A stretch of 64,000 nt of DNA, taken from the NCBI GenBank assembly GCA_032871835.1, contig CM065298.1, positions 75,606,154 to 75,670,153 of the forward strand. The letters run 5' to 3'. Both the position numbers and the translations under genes were made by a program. Under the pieces are notes generated by a model that was given only the letters and a program-made list of their open reading frames with translations, did not search any database and was not told the origin of the DNA. Positions 47,651 to 59,891 of this stretch are shown here, piece after piece (position 1 is the first letter of the stretch; each line of letters begins with the position of its first letter). This stretch comes from Dipteronia dyeriana (Eukaryota; Streptophyta; Magnoliopsida; Sapindales; Sapindaceae).

Positions 47651-48960
47651 GGCCACATGAGTTATAAAGATTTAAAGAAGCTTGTGAAATATGACATTGT
47701 TAGAGGTCTTCCTAGTCTTGGTAAAAAGCTTGATGCTATTTGTGAACCTTGTCAATTAGGTAAACAAACAAAAGTGTCTCATAAAAAGAACGCTAATTTT
47801 ACTACCAAGAAGCTCTTAGAACTTGTGCATATGGACCTAATGGGACCAATTCAAACCGAAAGCATAAATGGCAAGAAATACATTTTTGTATGTGTTTATG
47901 ATTTTTCTCAGTTTGCTTGGGTATATTTTCTTAGGGACAAGACCCAAACTTTTGGTTACTTTAAGAAATTTTGTAATCAAGTTCAAAATGGAAAGGTCTG
48001 GGAATTAAGAAAATATGTCGCATTAGGAGTGATCATGGGAGTGAATTTGAAAATGCTATATTTAGTGAGTTTTGTGATGATTATGGGATTTTACATGAGT
48101 TCTCGGCTCTTAGAACTACTCAACAAAATGGTATTGTTGAAAGGAAGACTCATGTCTTGCAAGAGATGGCTAAGGTCATGCTCAATAGAAAGAAAGTCCC
48201 TAGAAATCTTTGGGCCGAAGCGGTCAATACCACATGCTATGTCATTAATAGAGTTTTTAGAAGGCCCGACACAAAACAAACCTCCTATGAACTTTGGAAG
48301 GGCAAGAATTCCAATGTGAGTTACTTCCACACTTTAGGGAGTAAGTGTTTTATTTTGAATGATAGAGATCACTTAGGAAAGTTTGATGCTAAAAGTAATA
48401 TTGGTCTCTTTCTTGGGTATGCTAATAATAGTCGTGCATATAGAGTGTTTAACTTGAAAACTAAGACTATTATGGAATCTATTAATGTGAAAATAGATGA
48501 TCTTAGCATACTTGATTTGTGTGATAATCATGGTGTCAATAAACCTAAAGAACATTTGTTGAATGACACTAAAGCACCTATGGATGTGACTAGTTGTTAT
48601 GAAAGTGAATCTGGTCATAATGATGATAATGGTAGTGTTGCTAGAGAAGAAAGTCAAGAGTTAAAAAATGGTTTGAATGATGACGAACAAGATGTTGAAA
48701 ATTATAATTCTAGACTTAGGAACATGCATTACCAATAAGACATCATAGGTGATTTGAATGAAGGGGTTCGAACTAGAAGGCAACTAGCTAACCAAATTTC
48801 ATATGCTTGCTAAACTTCTCAAATTAAGCCCAAGAATATTAATGAAGCAATTATTGATGAATATTGGGTCAATACCATGAAAGAAGAACTAAATCAATTT
48901 GAGAGAAATGAAGTGTGATCATTAGTTCCTAGACCAAAAGATATCAATGTGATTGGTACA
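47648..48960 (+). pseudogene. Sire-E unit 1 integrase and linker, frameshifted
   Basis: GHMSYKDLKKL, CEPCQLGKQ (intact CxxC) and VHMDLMGP (first catalytic Asp intact) lie in the frame starting 47648. A frameshift near 47985 moves the core to the next frame, where SDHGSEFENA (about 48030) and QQNGIVERK (about 48127) keep the second and third acidic residues. The C-terminal part and the acidic linker (48157-48738) follow, with stops at 48736 and nearby. Confidence 0.85.
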
Positions 48961-50352
48961 AAATGGGTGTTTAGGAATAAGACCAATGAATGTGGCAAGA
49001 TTGTGAGAAATAAAGCAAGACTAGTGGCTCAAGGATACACTCAAGTTGAGGGTGTAGAATTTGATGAGACTTTTGCACCCATTGTACGTCTTGAGTCTAT
49101 TAGGCTTTTGTTGTCCATTGCATGTCTTAAGAAATTCAAATTGTTTCAAATGGATGTCAAAAGTGCTTTTCTCAATGGATACCGTTAAGAAGAAGTGTAT
49201 GTTGAACAACCTGAAGGTTTTACAGACCCACACTCTCCTAATCATGTGTTTAAGTTGAAAAAGGCTCTTTATGACCTTAAGCAAGCTCCTAGAGCTTGGT
49301 ATGATAGGTTGACTCAATATCTTATTGACAACCAATATAGGAGAGGTGGTATTGATAGAACATTATTTGTCAAGCATTATAACAATGACATTTTTTATGC
49401 ACAAATTTATGTTGATGATATAGTGTTTGGGTCTACATGTAAAACCAAGGTTGATGATTTTGTGAATGTGATGTCAAGAGAATTTGAAATGAGTATGGTA
49501 AATGAACTCAATTACTTTCTAGGCATGCAAGTGAAACAATCTAGCAATGGTATCATGTTGTCACAATCTAAGTAGGCTAGAAATCTTGTTAAGAAATTTG
49601 GCCTTGAAAGTGTAAAAGAATTTGAAACACCTATGAGTACAACATTAAAACTTGACAAAGATGAAAATGGAAAAAATGTTGATCAAAGTCTCTATAGGAG
49701 CATGATAGGTAGCCTTCTCTACCTAATGGCAAGTAGGCCGGATATTTGTTTTAGTGTAGGTTTGTGTGCTAGGTTTCAAGCTAATCCAAAAGAATCTCAC
49801 TTGAAAGCCGTTAAAAGAATCATTAGGTATATAAAAGGAACACATAATCTTGGTTTATTTTATTCCTTTGATACTAATGATATTCTTGTTGGCTATTGTG
49901 ATGCGGATTGGGCGGGAAACATTGATGATCGTAAAAGCACATCGGGCGGTTAATTTTACTAGGGGAATAATTTGATTGCTTGGATAAGCAAGAAACAAAA
50001 TTCCGTCTCCCTTACATCATCTGAAGCCGAGTACAATGCGGCCAGAAGTGCTTGCACACAACTTCTATGGATGAAACAAATTCTCAACGATTATGAGATA
50101 AATCAAGGTAAAATGACTCTCTATTGTGAAAATATGAGTGCTTTTAACATATCTAAAAATCCAGTTCAACACTCACGCACAAAGGATATAGACATTAGGC
50201 ATCATTTCTTTAGAGAACTTGTTGAACATTCAATAGTAACTCTTGAACATATTCCTACTAAGAATCAACTTGTGGACTTGTTCACGAAGCCCTTGGACAA
50301 AAAGAGATTTGTATCTCTTAAAAGATCCGTTTGCATGATTTTTGTTGATTAA
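48949..50352 (+). pseudogene. Sire-E unit 1 reverse transcriptase and RNase H
   Basis: Full-length relative to the family, with four in-frame stops (after NGYR at 49186, after LSQSK at 49573, after KSTSGG at 49951 and two codons later). The palm motif YVDD is at 49408-49419. RNase H motifs CDADWAG, SSEAEY, YCENMSA (Asp changed to Glu) and TKDIDIRHHF are present. The N-terminal SAFLNG stretch missing from Sire-D is kept here. One of the least decayed pol copies in the window, yet not translatable. Confidence 0.87.
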
Positions 50353-50807
50353 TGCTTGTGTGTGGTTTTGAGTTACTTGATAAGCAAAACTATATTGTAT
50401 ATCTATTTCTTTGAGAGCTACTCATGTGAGAAGTAATGATCTTGATAAAATAGTTTTTATTGCTTCTAGATCATACACTTAAGTCTTTGTAAATCTTATT
50501 TTTAAAAGTGCACAAATGCTTCTCTTTTATGTTTAAGTTTGAGTAATTGAGTTTGAAAGCATGTATATTGTGGATGCATCTTGAAGTTCATTGTCTAGTA
50601 CATGATAAATGACCTATGATTAGTATCCATTTTGCTTCGGCATCTACATAGAACTGAACGAGCACCTTTATGAAAGGGGCTACACACCTTGGTTGTGAAG
50701 CTGCCCATTGTAGGAAAGGGCTAAACCATTGTGAAGAGTGAAGGCTGTCATGAAGAGTATATGCTTATGTTAGAAAAATCAAAGAAGTATTGAAAAAGAA
50801 AAAATTT
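50353..50807 (+). other. Sire-E unit 1 post-pol block, truncated
   Basis: Matches the conserved block of Sire-B and Sire-D, with the AGTATCCATTTTGCTTCGGCA and repeated AAAGGGCTA motifs. It stops near 50800 and joins LTR 2 inside the LTR. The polypurine tracts and LTR start, still present in unit 2, were removed. Confidence 0.75.
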
Positions 50808-52907
50808 ATCGAGATCCTTCTTCCTCTTGCAAGGCGTAGGTGCAAACACACACAATTCATTCATATATGTCCCTGCTTAGTTGTGCATCTTAAAGCGCAC
50901 ACACACACAATTCATTCATATATTTCCCTGCTTAGTTATGCAACTTTAAATGTGCACACACACACAATTTATACATTTGTGTCCCTGCATCATAGCGCAT
51001 CATTTGGTATAACACATTCACACACTTGAAGTTGAATGCTCATGCATTGGTATGAAAGTAGCATGTTTTGGAAAATGCATGATTGGAGACTATGTCTATG
51101 TAGTTTGCATTCTTGTGTGAAATGTGTTTGTTTGTTTATATATTTGTATAACATGGATCTTGAACTTGATTTTAGTCTTATATCATTATTGATTGAGTTC
51201 CAGTCATTTCGGTTACTCATACTATTGATTTCAAGTTTTAAGTCAAAAGATACTACACTTTCAACTCAAGTTGCATTCATTGTCTTTGTCTTCATATATC
51301 GAGTTGAATTCTTATTTTATGGGTTGAGTATCTTATATTTAGATATCCATGAGGGATTTACGGATTGTAATCTTCAAATGGATTTGAATTCGGAGTTCAG
51401 AGGCCAAAGAACGATAGAATAACACGAGGAGAGCGCAAGGAGTGAGGTGTGATGGCTTAAGCCATCAACATGCACCAACCCGAGATGGCGTGTGGCCATC
51501 TCGGCCCCAAGAGTGTTCTTACCCGAGAGGGCCACGCGCCATATCGGGGAGACACTAATGAAAGAAGGGCAAAATGGTCCTTTGGCTTTTCACACTTTAA
51601 AAACTCTCATTCCCTCTCATTCCTTACATGTAGAGAAAATTGAAATTGAAGAACAATTACAGAATTTTTCTCTCAACATTTTGATTTTTGTTTTTGTGAT
51701 AACTTCTTCATTTCTACTCCGAATCACTTGATTCAAAAACCGATTTCGAGTTTCTTGAAGATTTCTACAAACCCCAAGCATTTACAGAACCAAATGATAT
51801 CTAAATATTTGATCTGATCTTCAGTTCGTGATTGCATCCTTGTTGGTAAAATCATCTTCTTCTTAGTTTTCTTCTTAGATCTTCTTATTGATTGATGTTA
51901 TTTGATTAAGAAACATGACCAGGATGATTTTGATACCATTTTTTGGTTTTTTGATTTGATTTTAAATTTTAGCTAGATTTGTGATATATTGAATGCTTTA
52001 TGCTAAACTTGAAAAACATGAAATTGTTTCTAGAAATCTTTTGTTCTTATGCTTGATTGACTATTTCTAGATTTAATTTCATTTTCTAAGAACTAGATCT
52101 ACATCAATTGGTACATTCATTTCACTAATTTGATTCTTAGTTGATAACATGATTAAGTTGTCTAGATGCATTTGTGTTTGATCTTTGAAAGCATAATCTA
52201 GTCATCTAGTTACATGTCCATAGAATTTGATGATCATCATTTTTTATGTTGAGTGCTTGTTTCCGATTTGTATTCATGATCACTTAGAAGCCTTGTGAAG
52301 AGGTAGAAAGTCTCATATCTTAGAGTGATTCTTTGATTTGAGAATTTGTAAGTCTTAGCTAGAGTCGGGAGGACTTGGATAGCTAAGCAAGTGGAAGTCT
52401 CGACAAGAGGTGTGAAACCTCGGATTGTTGAGCAAGGAAGTCTTTGCAAGAGGTGTGAAGCCTCGGATTGTCAAGCAAGGTAGTCTTGGCTAGAGGTGTG
52501 AAGCCTTGGATAGTCAAGCAAGAATTCTTGCCTAGGGTCGGGAGGATCCGTATAGGTGAGCAAGAAATCTTCCTAGAGACAGGGGGGTCTTGGATAGGAA
52601 GTCGGCTTAGTAGATCACTAGGTTCAAGATAGAGTGAGAGTGAAAGCTTGTTGAGCATGTGTGATTGCTTGAGTGTGTAACTCTATTTGAAATAGTAGAT
52701 TTGCTTTTGCCGGTGGTTGTGGAATCAACCCGTGGATGTTTCCTCTTTGGAGGTTTTACCACGTAAATATCGTGTGTCTTTGTTTGCAATTTTCATTAAG
52801 CATTTATAATTGCATTGTTTTAAAAAGAAGATAAAAATAGGAGAATATACCTATTCACCCCCCCCCCCCTCTAGGTATATTTCACTACAAAGATAAAGTG
52901 AATTTTA
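50808..52907 (+). repeat. Sire-E LTR 2 (inner), 5'-truncated
   Basis: Begins at ATCGAGATCCTTC, about 195 bp into the LTR by comparison with LTR 1. It then runs to AATTTTA. It has CA-rich repeats, a twin palindrome (51480-51550, second one decayed), the hairpin array (about 52350-52590) and a run of 10 C (52857-52869 area). Confidence 0.87.
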
Positions 52908-52909
52908 GT

Positions 52910-52922
52910 TGGTATCATAGCC
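52910..52922 (+). promoter_or_regulatory. Sire-E unit 2 primer-binding site
   Basis: TGGTATCATAGCC, the tRNA-Met complement with one G-to-T change relative to unit 1. Confidence 0.85.
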
Positions 52923-52985
52923 GGTTTCTAGACGCACTTAGATAGATCTTCTTTGTAGTGTTTGTTATCTTCATTTTGTTTCATC

Positions 52986-53860
52986 ATGATTAAAGAAATG
53001 TATTCTTTTGTGGCTTCTTTTGTTGATGGTGAGTCTATTGACTTGGATGATCAAAAGATCAAAGATCTTATTCAAGAAAATGAATGGATCTCTAACATCA
53101 ATAAGTCTCTCACTAAAAAGTTAGAAAATGATGATTGTAGCTCAAAATGTGTTATTGATCTAAATGACAAAATTCTTAATTTTGAGAAAAACTTGATAGA
53201 TAGCAATGATAGATTAAGTATTTTGAAGGATGAAATTGAGCAAAGAGATGAATCTCTTGATCGTGCTAGGAGAATTGTAAATGTGCTTAGAGCAAAACTA
53301 AATGAGCATGAGAATCTAAGAGATGATTATCAAGATGTTATCTAGCTCTAACAAAGTGAAAGCTCTCATTAAGGTTGGAAAGCCTTCAAGTGACAAAAGA
53401 GGTTTAGAATATGTTAATGAAAAATCAACTCCTTCATCTAACAAATCTACTTTTGTCAAAGCTTGTAGCAATTTAAGTGTAGGTACAATCTCTAACGGTA
53501 AAGCCATGAATGCTACCGGAAGTGCCTCAACATCAACAATGAAAGTTAAAGAAAAGACTCAACAATGCCAAAGACAAGCTACATCATCATCAAATGCAAA
53601 AGGTAAGACATCTAGTGTTTCACACCAAAGAGGTAAAAATGTAAGAAGGCAAAATGAGTTCAATGCTCAAGCAAATGGTAAACTTCTCAAATTCATACCT
53701 ATTTGTCATTATTGCAACATGGTAGGACACATAAGAACTAGATGTTATGAATACATTCGTAAATGTAGAATTGCCAATGATTTGCATGATATGTCTTTGA
53801 ATGGTCCTAGGCAATCATCTATGTATAGATCTAGAATTAGACCTAAGAAGACCTTGGAAA
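52986..53860 (+). pseudogene. Sire-E unit 2 gag lacking the capsid domain
   Basis: ATG 52986. Same start and coiled coil as unit 1, with a deletion of about 39 bp near 53315 that breaks the frame; the continuation is in the frame 53323-54093. The zinc knuckle is complete here (CHYCNMVGHIRTRC), unlike unit 1. The capsid region is missing as in unit 1. Confidence 0.8.
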
Positions 53861-55300
53861 AGCATGTTAAGAATAAATGTGTTGATGATTTGTTTGTTAA
53901 ATCTTGTGTTGTACCTAGTTCTACTATGCATAAGAAAGTTGATAATGCTTTGTTTGATTTGTTTGTAAATGTGACTAATGGAGTCAATGTGCCTAAAAAC
54001 AAGTCAAAGCATATTTATAAAATTAGGAATGAGAAACTTGTCAAGAAAGTTAAGGTCAAGAAAAATACAACACAATGTTTGGTTGCACAATAAGCTTTAA
54101 GAGCTAATTCATCCTATTGTTGGTACCTAGATAGCGGTTGCTCTAGGAATATGACCGGTAACAAGTAATTCTTTAAGAAACTTGTTATGAATGATGGTGG
54201 ACGGGTTACATTTGGTGATGGCACCAAAAAGCAAGTTCCAGGAAAGGGAACAATTTGTATTCCCGGATTGCCTAAACTTCGTAACACCTTTTATGTAGAT
54301 GGTCTACAAGCTAATTTAATAAGCATCACTCACTTGTGTGAAATATTTTAAGAAGTTAGCTTTAACAAGGATGTGTGCACGATAATTGATAAAAATGGCA
54401 AAATTGTTTTGAAAGTCAAAAGGTCTTCGGACAAATGCTATTATTTAGAGGTTGATCCACTAACATGTAATATGACACATGAGTGCAACAAGCTTGAATT
54501 ATGGCATGAAAGATTGGGCTTCACGAATTAAAAAGATTTAAAGAAGCTTGAGAAATATGACATTGTTAGAGGTCTTCCTAGTCTTGGTAAAAAGCTTGAT
54601 GCTGTTTGTGAACCTTGTCAGTTAGGTAAACAAACAAAAGTGTCTCACAAAAAGAACACTAATTTTACTACCAAGAAGCCCTTAGAACTTGTGCATATGG
54701 ACCTAATGGGACCAATTCAAACCGAAAGCATAAATGGCAAGAAATACATTTTTGTATGTGTTGATGATTTTTCTCAGTTTGCTTGGGTATAATTTCTTAG
54801 GGACAAGACCCAAACTTTTGGTTACTTTAAGAAATTTTGTAATCAAGTTCAAGATGAAAAAGGTCTTGGAATTAAGAAAATATGTCGCATTAGGAGTGAT
54901 CATGGGAGTGAATTTGAAAATGCTATATTTAGTGAGTTTTGTGGTGATTATGGGATTTTACATGAGTTCTCGGCTCCTAGAACTCCTAAACAAAATGGTA
55001 TTGTTGAGAGGAAGAATCGTGTTTTGCAAGAGATGGCTAAGGTCATGCTCAATAGCAAGAAAGTCCCTAGATATATTTGGGCCGAAGCGGTCAATACCGC
55101 ATGCTATGTCACTAATAGACTTTTTAGAAGGCCCGACACAAAACAAACCTCCTATGAACTTTGGAAGGGCAAGAATCCCAATATGAGTTACTTCCACACT
55201 TTAGGGAGTAAGTGTTTTATTTTGAATGATAGAGATCACTTAGGAAAGTTTGATGCTAAAAGTAATATTGGTCTCTTTCTTGGGTATGCTAATAATAGTC
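53861..55300 (+). pseudogene. Sire-E unit 2 protease and integrase
   Basis: The protease DSGCS motif is intact (Asp codon 54130-54132), followed by the shared TAA (54166-54168). GDGTKKQV..CIPGLPKLRNTFYVDG follows. The pre-integrase helix is damaged (HERLGFTN then stop). CEPCQLGKQ and HMDLMGP are intact. Stops occur at about 54790. SDHGSEFENA and KQNGIVERKN keep the other acidic residues. Frames 54734-55186 and 55024-55623 overlap through a frameshift. Confidence 0.82.
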
Positions 55301-56098
55301 GTGCATATAGAGTGTTTAACCTGAAAACTAAGACTATTATGGAATCGATTAATGTGAAAATAGATGATCTTAGCATACTTGATTTGTTTGATAATCATGA
55401 TGTCAATAAACCTAAAGAACATTTGTTGAATGACACTAAAACACCTATTGATGTGACTAGTTGTGATGAAAGTGAATCTAGTCATAATGATGATAATGGT
55501 AGTGTTGCTAGAGAAGAAAGTCAAGAGTTAGAAAATGGTTTGAATGATGACCAACAAGATGTTAAAAATTCTAATTCTAGACTTAGGAACATGCATTACC
55601 AACAAGATATCATAGGTGATTGAATGAAGGGGTTAGAACTAGAAGGCAACTAGCTAACCAAATTTCATATGCTTGCAACACTTCTCAAATTAAGCCCAAG
55701 AATATTAACAAAGCAATTATTGATGAATATTGGGTTAATGCCATGCAAGAAGAACTAAATCAGTTTGAGAGGAATGAAGTGTGGTCATTAGTTCCTAGAG
55801 AAAAAGATATCAATGTGATTGGTACAAAATGGGTGATTATGAGATAAATCAAGGTGAAATAACTCTCTATTGTGATAATATGAGTGCCATTAACATCTCT
55901 AAAAATCCGGTTCAACACTCACACACAAAGCATATAGACATTAGGCATCATTTCATTAGAGAACTTGTTGAACATTCAATAGTAACTCTTGAACATATGC
56001 CTACTAAGAATCAACTTGTGAACTTGTTCACAAAGCCCTTGGACAAGGAGAGATTTGTATCTCTTAGAAGATCCATTGGCATGATTTGTGTTGATTAA
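55240..56098 (+). pseudogene. Sire-E unit 2 pol end with 1.1-kb deletion of RT
   Basis: After the linker and [28 protein letters not shown] the frame jumps at about 55833 directly to [42 protein letters not shown], the RNase H end. By comparison with unit 1 (48969 to about 50090), some 1.1 kb is lost, including the whole RT palm with YVDD and the first half of RNase H. Only one base of identity is visible at the junction. Confidence 0.85.
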
Positions 56099-57585
56099 TG
56101 CTTGTGTGTGGCTATGAGTGGCTTGCTAAGCAAAACTATATTGTATATCTATTTCTTTGAGAGCTACTCATGTAAGAAGTAATGATCTTGATAAAATAGC
56201 TTTTATTGCTTCTAGATAATGCACTTAAGTCTTTGTAAATCTTGTTTTTAAAAGTGCACAAATGCTTCTCGTATATATTTAAGTTTGAGTAATTGAGTTT
56301 GAAAGCATGTATATTGTGGATGCATCTTGAAGTTCATTGTCTAGTATATGATAAATGAACTATGATTAGTATCCATTTTGCTTCGGCATCTACATAGAAC
56401 TCAACGAGCACCTTCATGAAAAGGGCTACACACCTTGGTTGTGAAGCCGCCCAATGTAGGAAAGGGCTACACCATTTTGATAAGTGAAAGCCGTCATGAA
56501 GAGTATAGGTTTATGTTAGAAAAATCAAAGAAGTGTTGAAAAAGAATCAATTCAAAAAAAAAATCTTTGATACAAAGCCTAAAAAGAAATGGAGGAAGGC
56601 TTAAAATGAAGTATAGTTGAAAATTGTGATTACTCGGATTGAAAAACAGAAATGGAATGACGAGCTACATGCACACGCACACGCTCATATGTTGAAATCT
56701 ATTCTCTTTAAAGCAAAAAATCCGGATGATAATCGGTTTGACCTTGATTGGAAAAGATTTAGATGGATATGCGTTGACATAGTTTGCATGTTGATATCAC
56801 AATAACTCCTTTTATATATGCTTGAAGCATTTTTCGCACACACATATTTTTGCTTAATGTGCCTGATTCATTAGCAATGAGGGATTATTTTTGAGAGAAT
56901 AATGAAAATCTATGATTCTCTTATTTAATGTTGAAAAATAATGATTTACTATCTTTTATTGCTTGAAATGTGTGATTGTGTGAGTCCCTTGTGAACAAGT
57001 TACCTTGCTTATTAATATGTGGAGCATATGTTAAGGGGGAGCTTAGTTTGTCAAGCACAGTTCTCTATACAACTTGTTTGCTCACTATATCATCATTTCT
57101 TTGTGCATCCCTTATACCCTTGTAGACATTTTCAATTGGCATTTATCTCTCTAGGTTGTGTACTATGTTTTTGTCTATTCCTTGTCAAACAGGGGGAGAA
57201 TTATTTCCTCACCATGTTACTTGCTTTTGATATAAAGGGGAGACAATCCATTAAGGGGTAGAAATTTTGGCTTAAGGGGGAGAAAGTAATGGGGAGAGTT
57301 TTTTTGTGTTTGCATGAGATAAGAAGCGTTAAGGGATCTTTTGTTTGGTATTTGTATATTGTTTGTTTATCTCACCTATCTTCTTTGTAGAAGATTTCTT
57401 TTGGTTGTTCTTGTTCCACAGGTGTGTTGAAGGTGTGAAGACATTCTTGAAGACACATGAAGACATTTTAGTCTAGGAATATCTCTTTGTAATGTGAGGA
57501 TGTGAGAATGCAATCAACATTGATTATGAGAGATCATTGTATGGTAAGGTAGAGGTTTTGTCATGGAATAGCCAAAAGGGGAGAT
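56099..57585 (+). other. Sire-E unit 2 post-pol block and polypurine tracts
   Basis: The conserved block is complete: direct repeats AAGGGCTACAC at 56421-56431 and 56461-56471, and GGATGATAATCGGTTT at 56724-56739. Polypurine tracts follow at about 57034, 57190, 57235, 57278 and 57572-57585, the last adjoining LTR 3. Confidence 0.8.
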
Positions 57586-59886
57586 TGTTAGGTCTTAAGG
57601 GAGATTGTTAGGTCCTAGATTTGTGTTGGCTTGATTCCATAACAAAACTTCATTTCTTTGTATTGCTTAGTTGCTTAAGTGGTTCGTGATGATAAGAGCT
57701 TCAAGGAAGAAAAACAACTTCTCATGATGCAAAGTTCATCTTCAAGAGGATTGGTACTATTCTTGGATGCTAAGGTATCGAAATCCTTCTTCCTCTTGCA
57801 AGGCATAGGCGCACACATACACAATTCATTCATATGTGTCCCTGCTTAGTTGTGCATCTTTAAGCGCACACACACACAATTCATTCATATGTTTCCCTAC
57901 TTAGTTGTGCATCTTTAAATGTGCGCGCACACACACAATTAATACATTTGTATCCCTGCATCGTAGCGCATCATTTGGTATAACACGTTCACACACTTGA
58001 AGTTGAATGCTCATGCATTGGTATGAAAGTAGCATGTTTTGGAAAATGCATGATTGGAGACAATCTCTATGTAGTTTGCATTCTTGTGTGAAATGTGTTT
58101 GTTTGTTTATATGTTTGTATAACATGGAACTTGAACTTAATTTTTCTCTTATATCATTCTTGATTGAGTTCCGGTCATTTCGGTTACTCATACTATTGAT
58201 TTCAAGTTCTAAGTCAAAAGATACTACATTTTCAACCCATGTTGCATACATTGTCTTTGTCTTCATATATTGAGTTGAATTATTTTTTTTTCTGGGTTAA
58301 GTATCTTATATTTCCTTGTCTGTAAGGGATTCTCGGTTCGTAATCTTTAAACGGATTCAAATTCGGAGTTCGGAGGCTAACGAACGGTCGAAGAACGCGA
58401 GGAGAGCACAAGGGGTGAGGTGCGATCGCTTAAGCCATCAACATGCACCAACCCGAGATGGCGCGTAGCCATCTCGACCCCAAGAGTGTTCTGCCACGAG
58501 ATGCCCATGTGCCATCTCGGGGAGACAATAATGAAAGAAGGGCAAAATGGTCTTCTAGCTTTTCACGCTTAAAAAACTCTCATTCCCTCTCATTCCTTAC
58601 ATGTAGAGAAAATTGAAATTGAAGAACAATTGCAGAATTTTTCTCTCAACATTTTGATTTTTGTTTTTGTGATAGCTTCTTGATTTCTACTCCGAATCAC
58701 TTCATTCAAAAATCGATTTCGAGTGTGTTGAAGAGTTCTACAAACTCTAAGCATTTCAAGAATCAAAGGATGTCTACATTTTTCATTGTGATCTGATCTT
58801 CAGTTCGTTATTGAATCCTTGTTAGTTTTCTTCTTAGATCTTCTTATTGATTGATGTTATTTGATTAAGAAGCATGACTAGGATGATTTTGATATCATTT
58901 TGTGGTTTGTTTATTTGATTTTCAAGTTTAGCTAGATTTTTGATATATTGAATGATTTGTGCTAAACTTGATAAACATGAAATTGTTTCTAGAAATCTTT
59001 TGCTCTTATGCTTGATTGACTATTTCTATATTTAATTTCAGTTTCTAAGAACTAGATCTACATCAATTGGTGTATTCATTTCCTTGATTTGGTTCTTAGT
59101 TCATAGGATGGTTAAGTTATCTAGATGCATTTGTGATTGATCTTTGAAAGCATAATCTAGTCATCTAGTTGCATGTCCATAGAATTTTTTGATCATCATT
59201 TTTTATTTTGAGTGCTTGTTTCCGATTTACATTCATGATCACTTAGATACCTTGTGAAGAGGTAGAAAGTCTCATATCTTAGAGTGATTCTTTGATTTGA
59301 GCATTTGTAAGTCTTAGCTAGAGTCGGGAGAACTTGGATAGCTAAGCAAGTTGAAGTCTCGACAAGAGGTGTGAAACCTCGGATTGTTGAGCTAGGAAGT
59401 CTTGGCAAGAGGTGTGAAGCCTCGAATTGTCAAGCAAGGAAGTCTTGGCTAGAGGTGTGAAGCCTTGGATAGTCAAGCAAGAAGTCTTGCCTAGGGTCGG
59501 GAGGATCCGGATAGGTGAGCAAGAAATCTTTTTAGAGATAGGGGGTCTTGGTTAGAAGTCGGCTTAGTAGATCACTAGGTTCAAGATAGAGTGAGAGTGA
59601 AAGCTTGTAGAGCATGTGTGATTGCTTGAGTGTGTAACTCTATTTGAAATAGTGGATTTGCTTTTACCGGTGATTATGGAATCATTCCATGGATGTTTCC
59701 TCTTTGAAGGTTTTACCACAGAAATATCGTGTGTCTTTGTTTGCAATTTTCATTAAGCATTTAGAATTGCATTGTTTTAAAAACAAGATAAAAATTGGAG
59801 CATATACCTATTCACCCCGCCCCGCCCCCCCCACCCCCCCATCCCCCCTCTAGGTATATTTCACTACAAAGATAAAGGGAATTTCA
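57586..59886 (+). repeat. Sire-E LTR 3 (outer 3')
   Basis: Carries the same 20-bp 5' extension as LTR 1 (TGTTAGGTCTTAAGGGAGAT, then TGTTAGGTCCTAG). It has the CA-rich repeats (57790-57960), twin palindromes (58450-58520) and hairpin array (59310-59535). The C-run is expanded at 59815-59849. Ends GGGAATTTCA at 59886. Confidence 0.88.
59815..59849 (-). repeat. Expanded C/G tract near Sire-E LTR 3 end
   Basis: The plus strand has successive C-runs separated by single G, A or AT. The minus strand therefore has at least five G-runs of four or more with 1-2 base spacers, a strong quadruplex-type pattern. The other LTRs have one C-run of 6-10. Confidence 0.8.
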
Positions 59887-59891
59887 TGTAA

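Larger units (their letters stand above)
43733..59886 (+). mobile_element. Sire-E, tandem Sirevirus: LTR-interior-LTR-interior-LTR
   Basis: A 16.2-kb insertion flanked by the exact TSD TGTAA (43728-43732 and 59887-59891). Three LTRs (43733-46011, 50808-52907, 57586-59886) separate two interiors. Both interiors start with a tRNA-Met PBS, lack the gag capsid domain, and share the same protease nonsense codon (TAA at 47300-47302 and 54166-54168). The middle LTR has lost its first part. The host Sire-D frame continues across the insertion (NDGG to VTF). It arose by unequal recombination between LTRs, or by insertion of an already tandem form. Confidence 0.9.
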
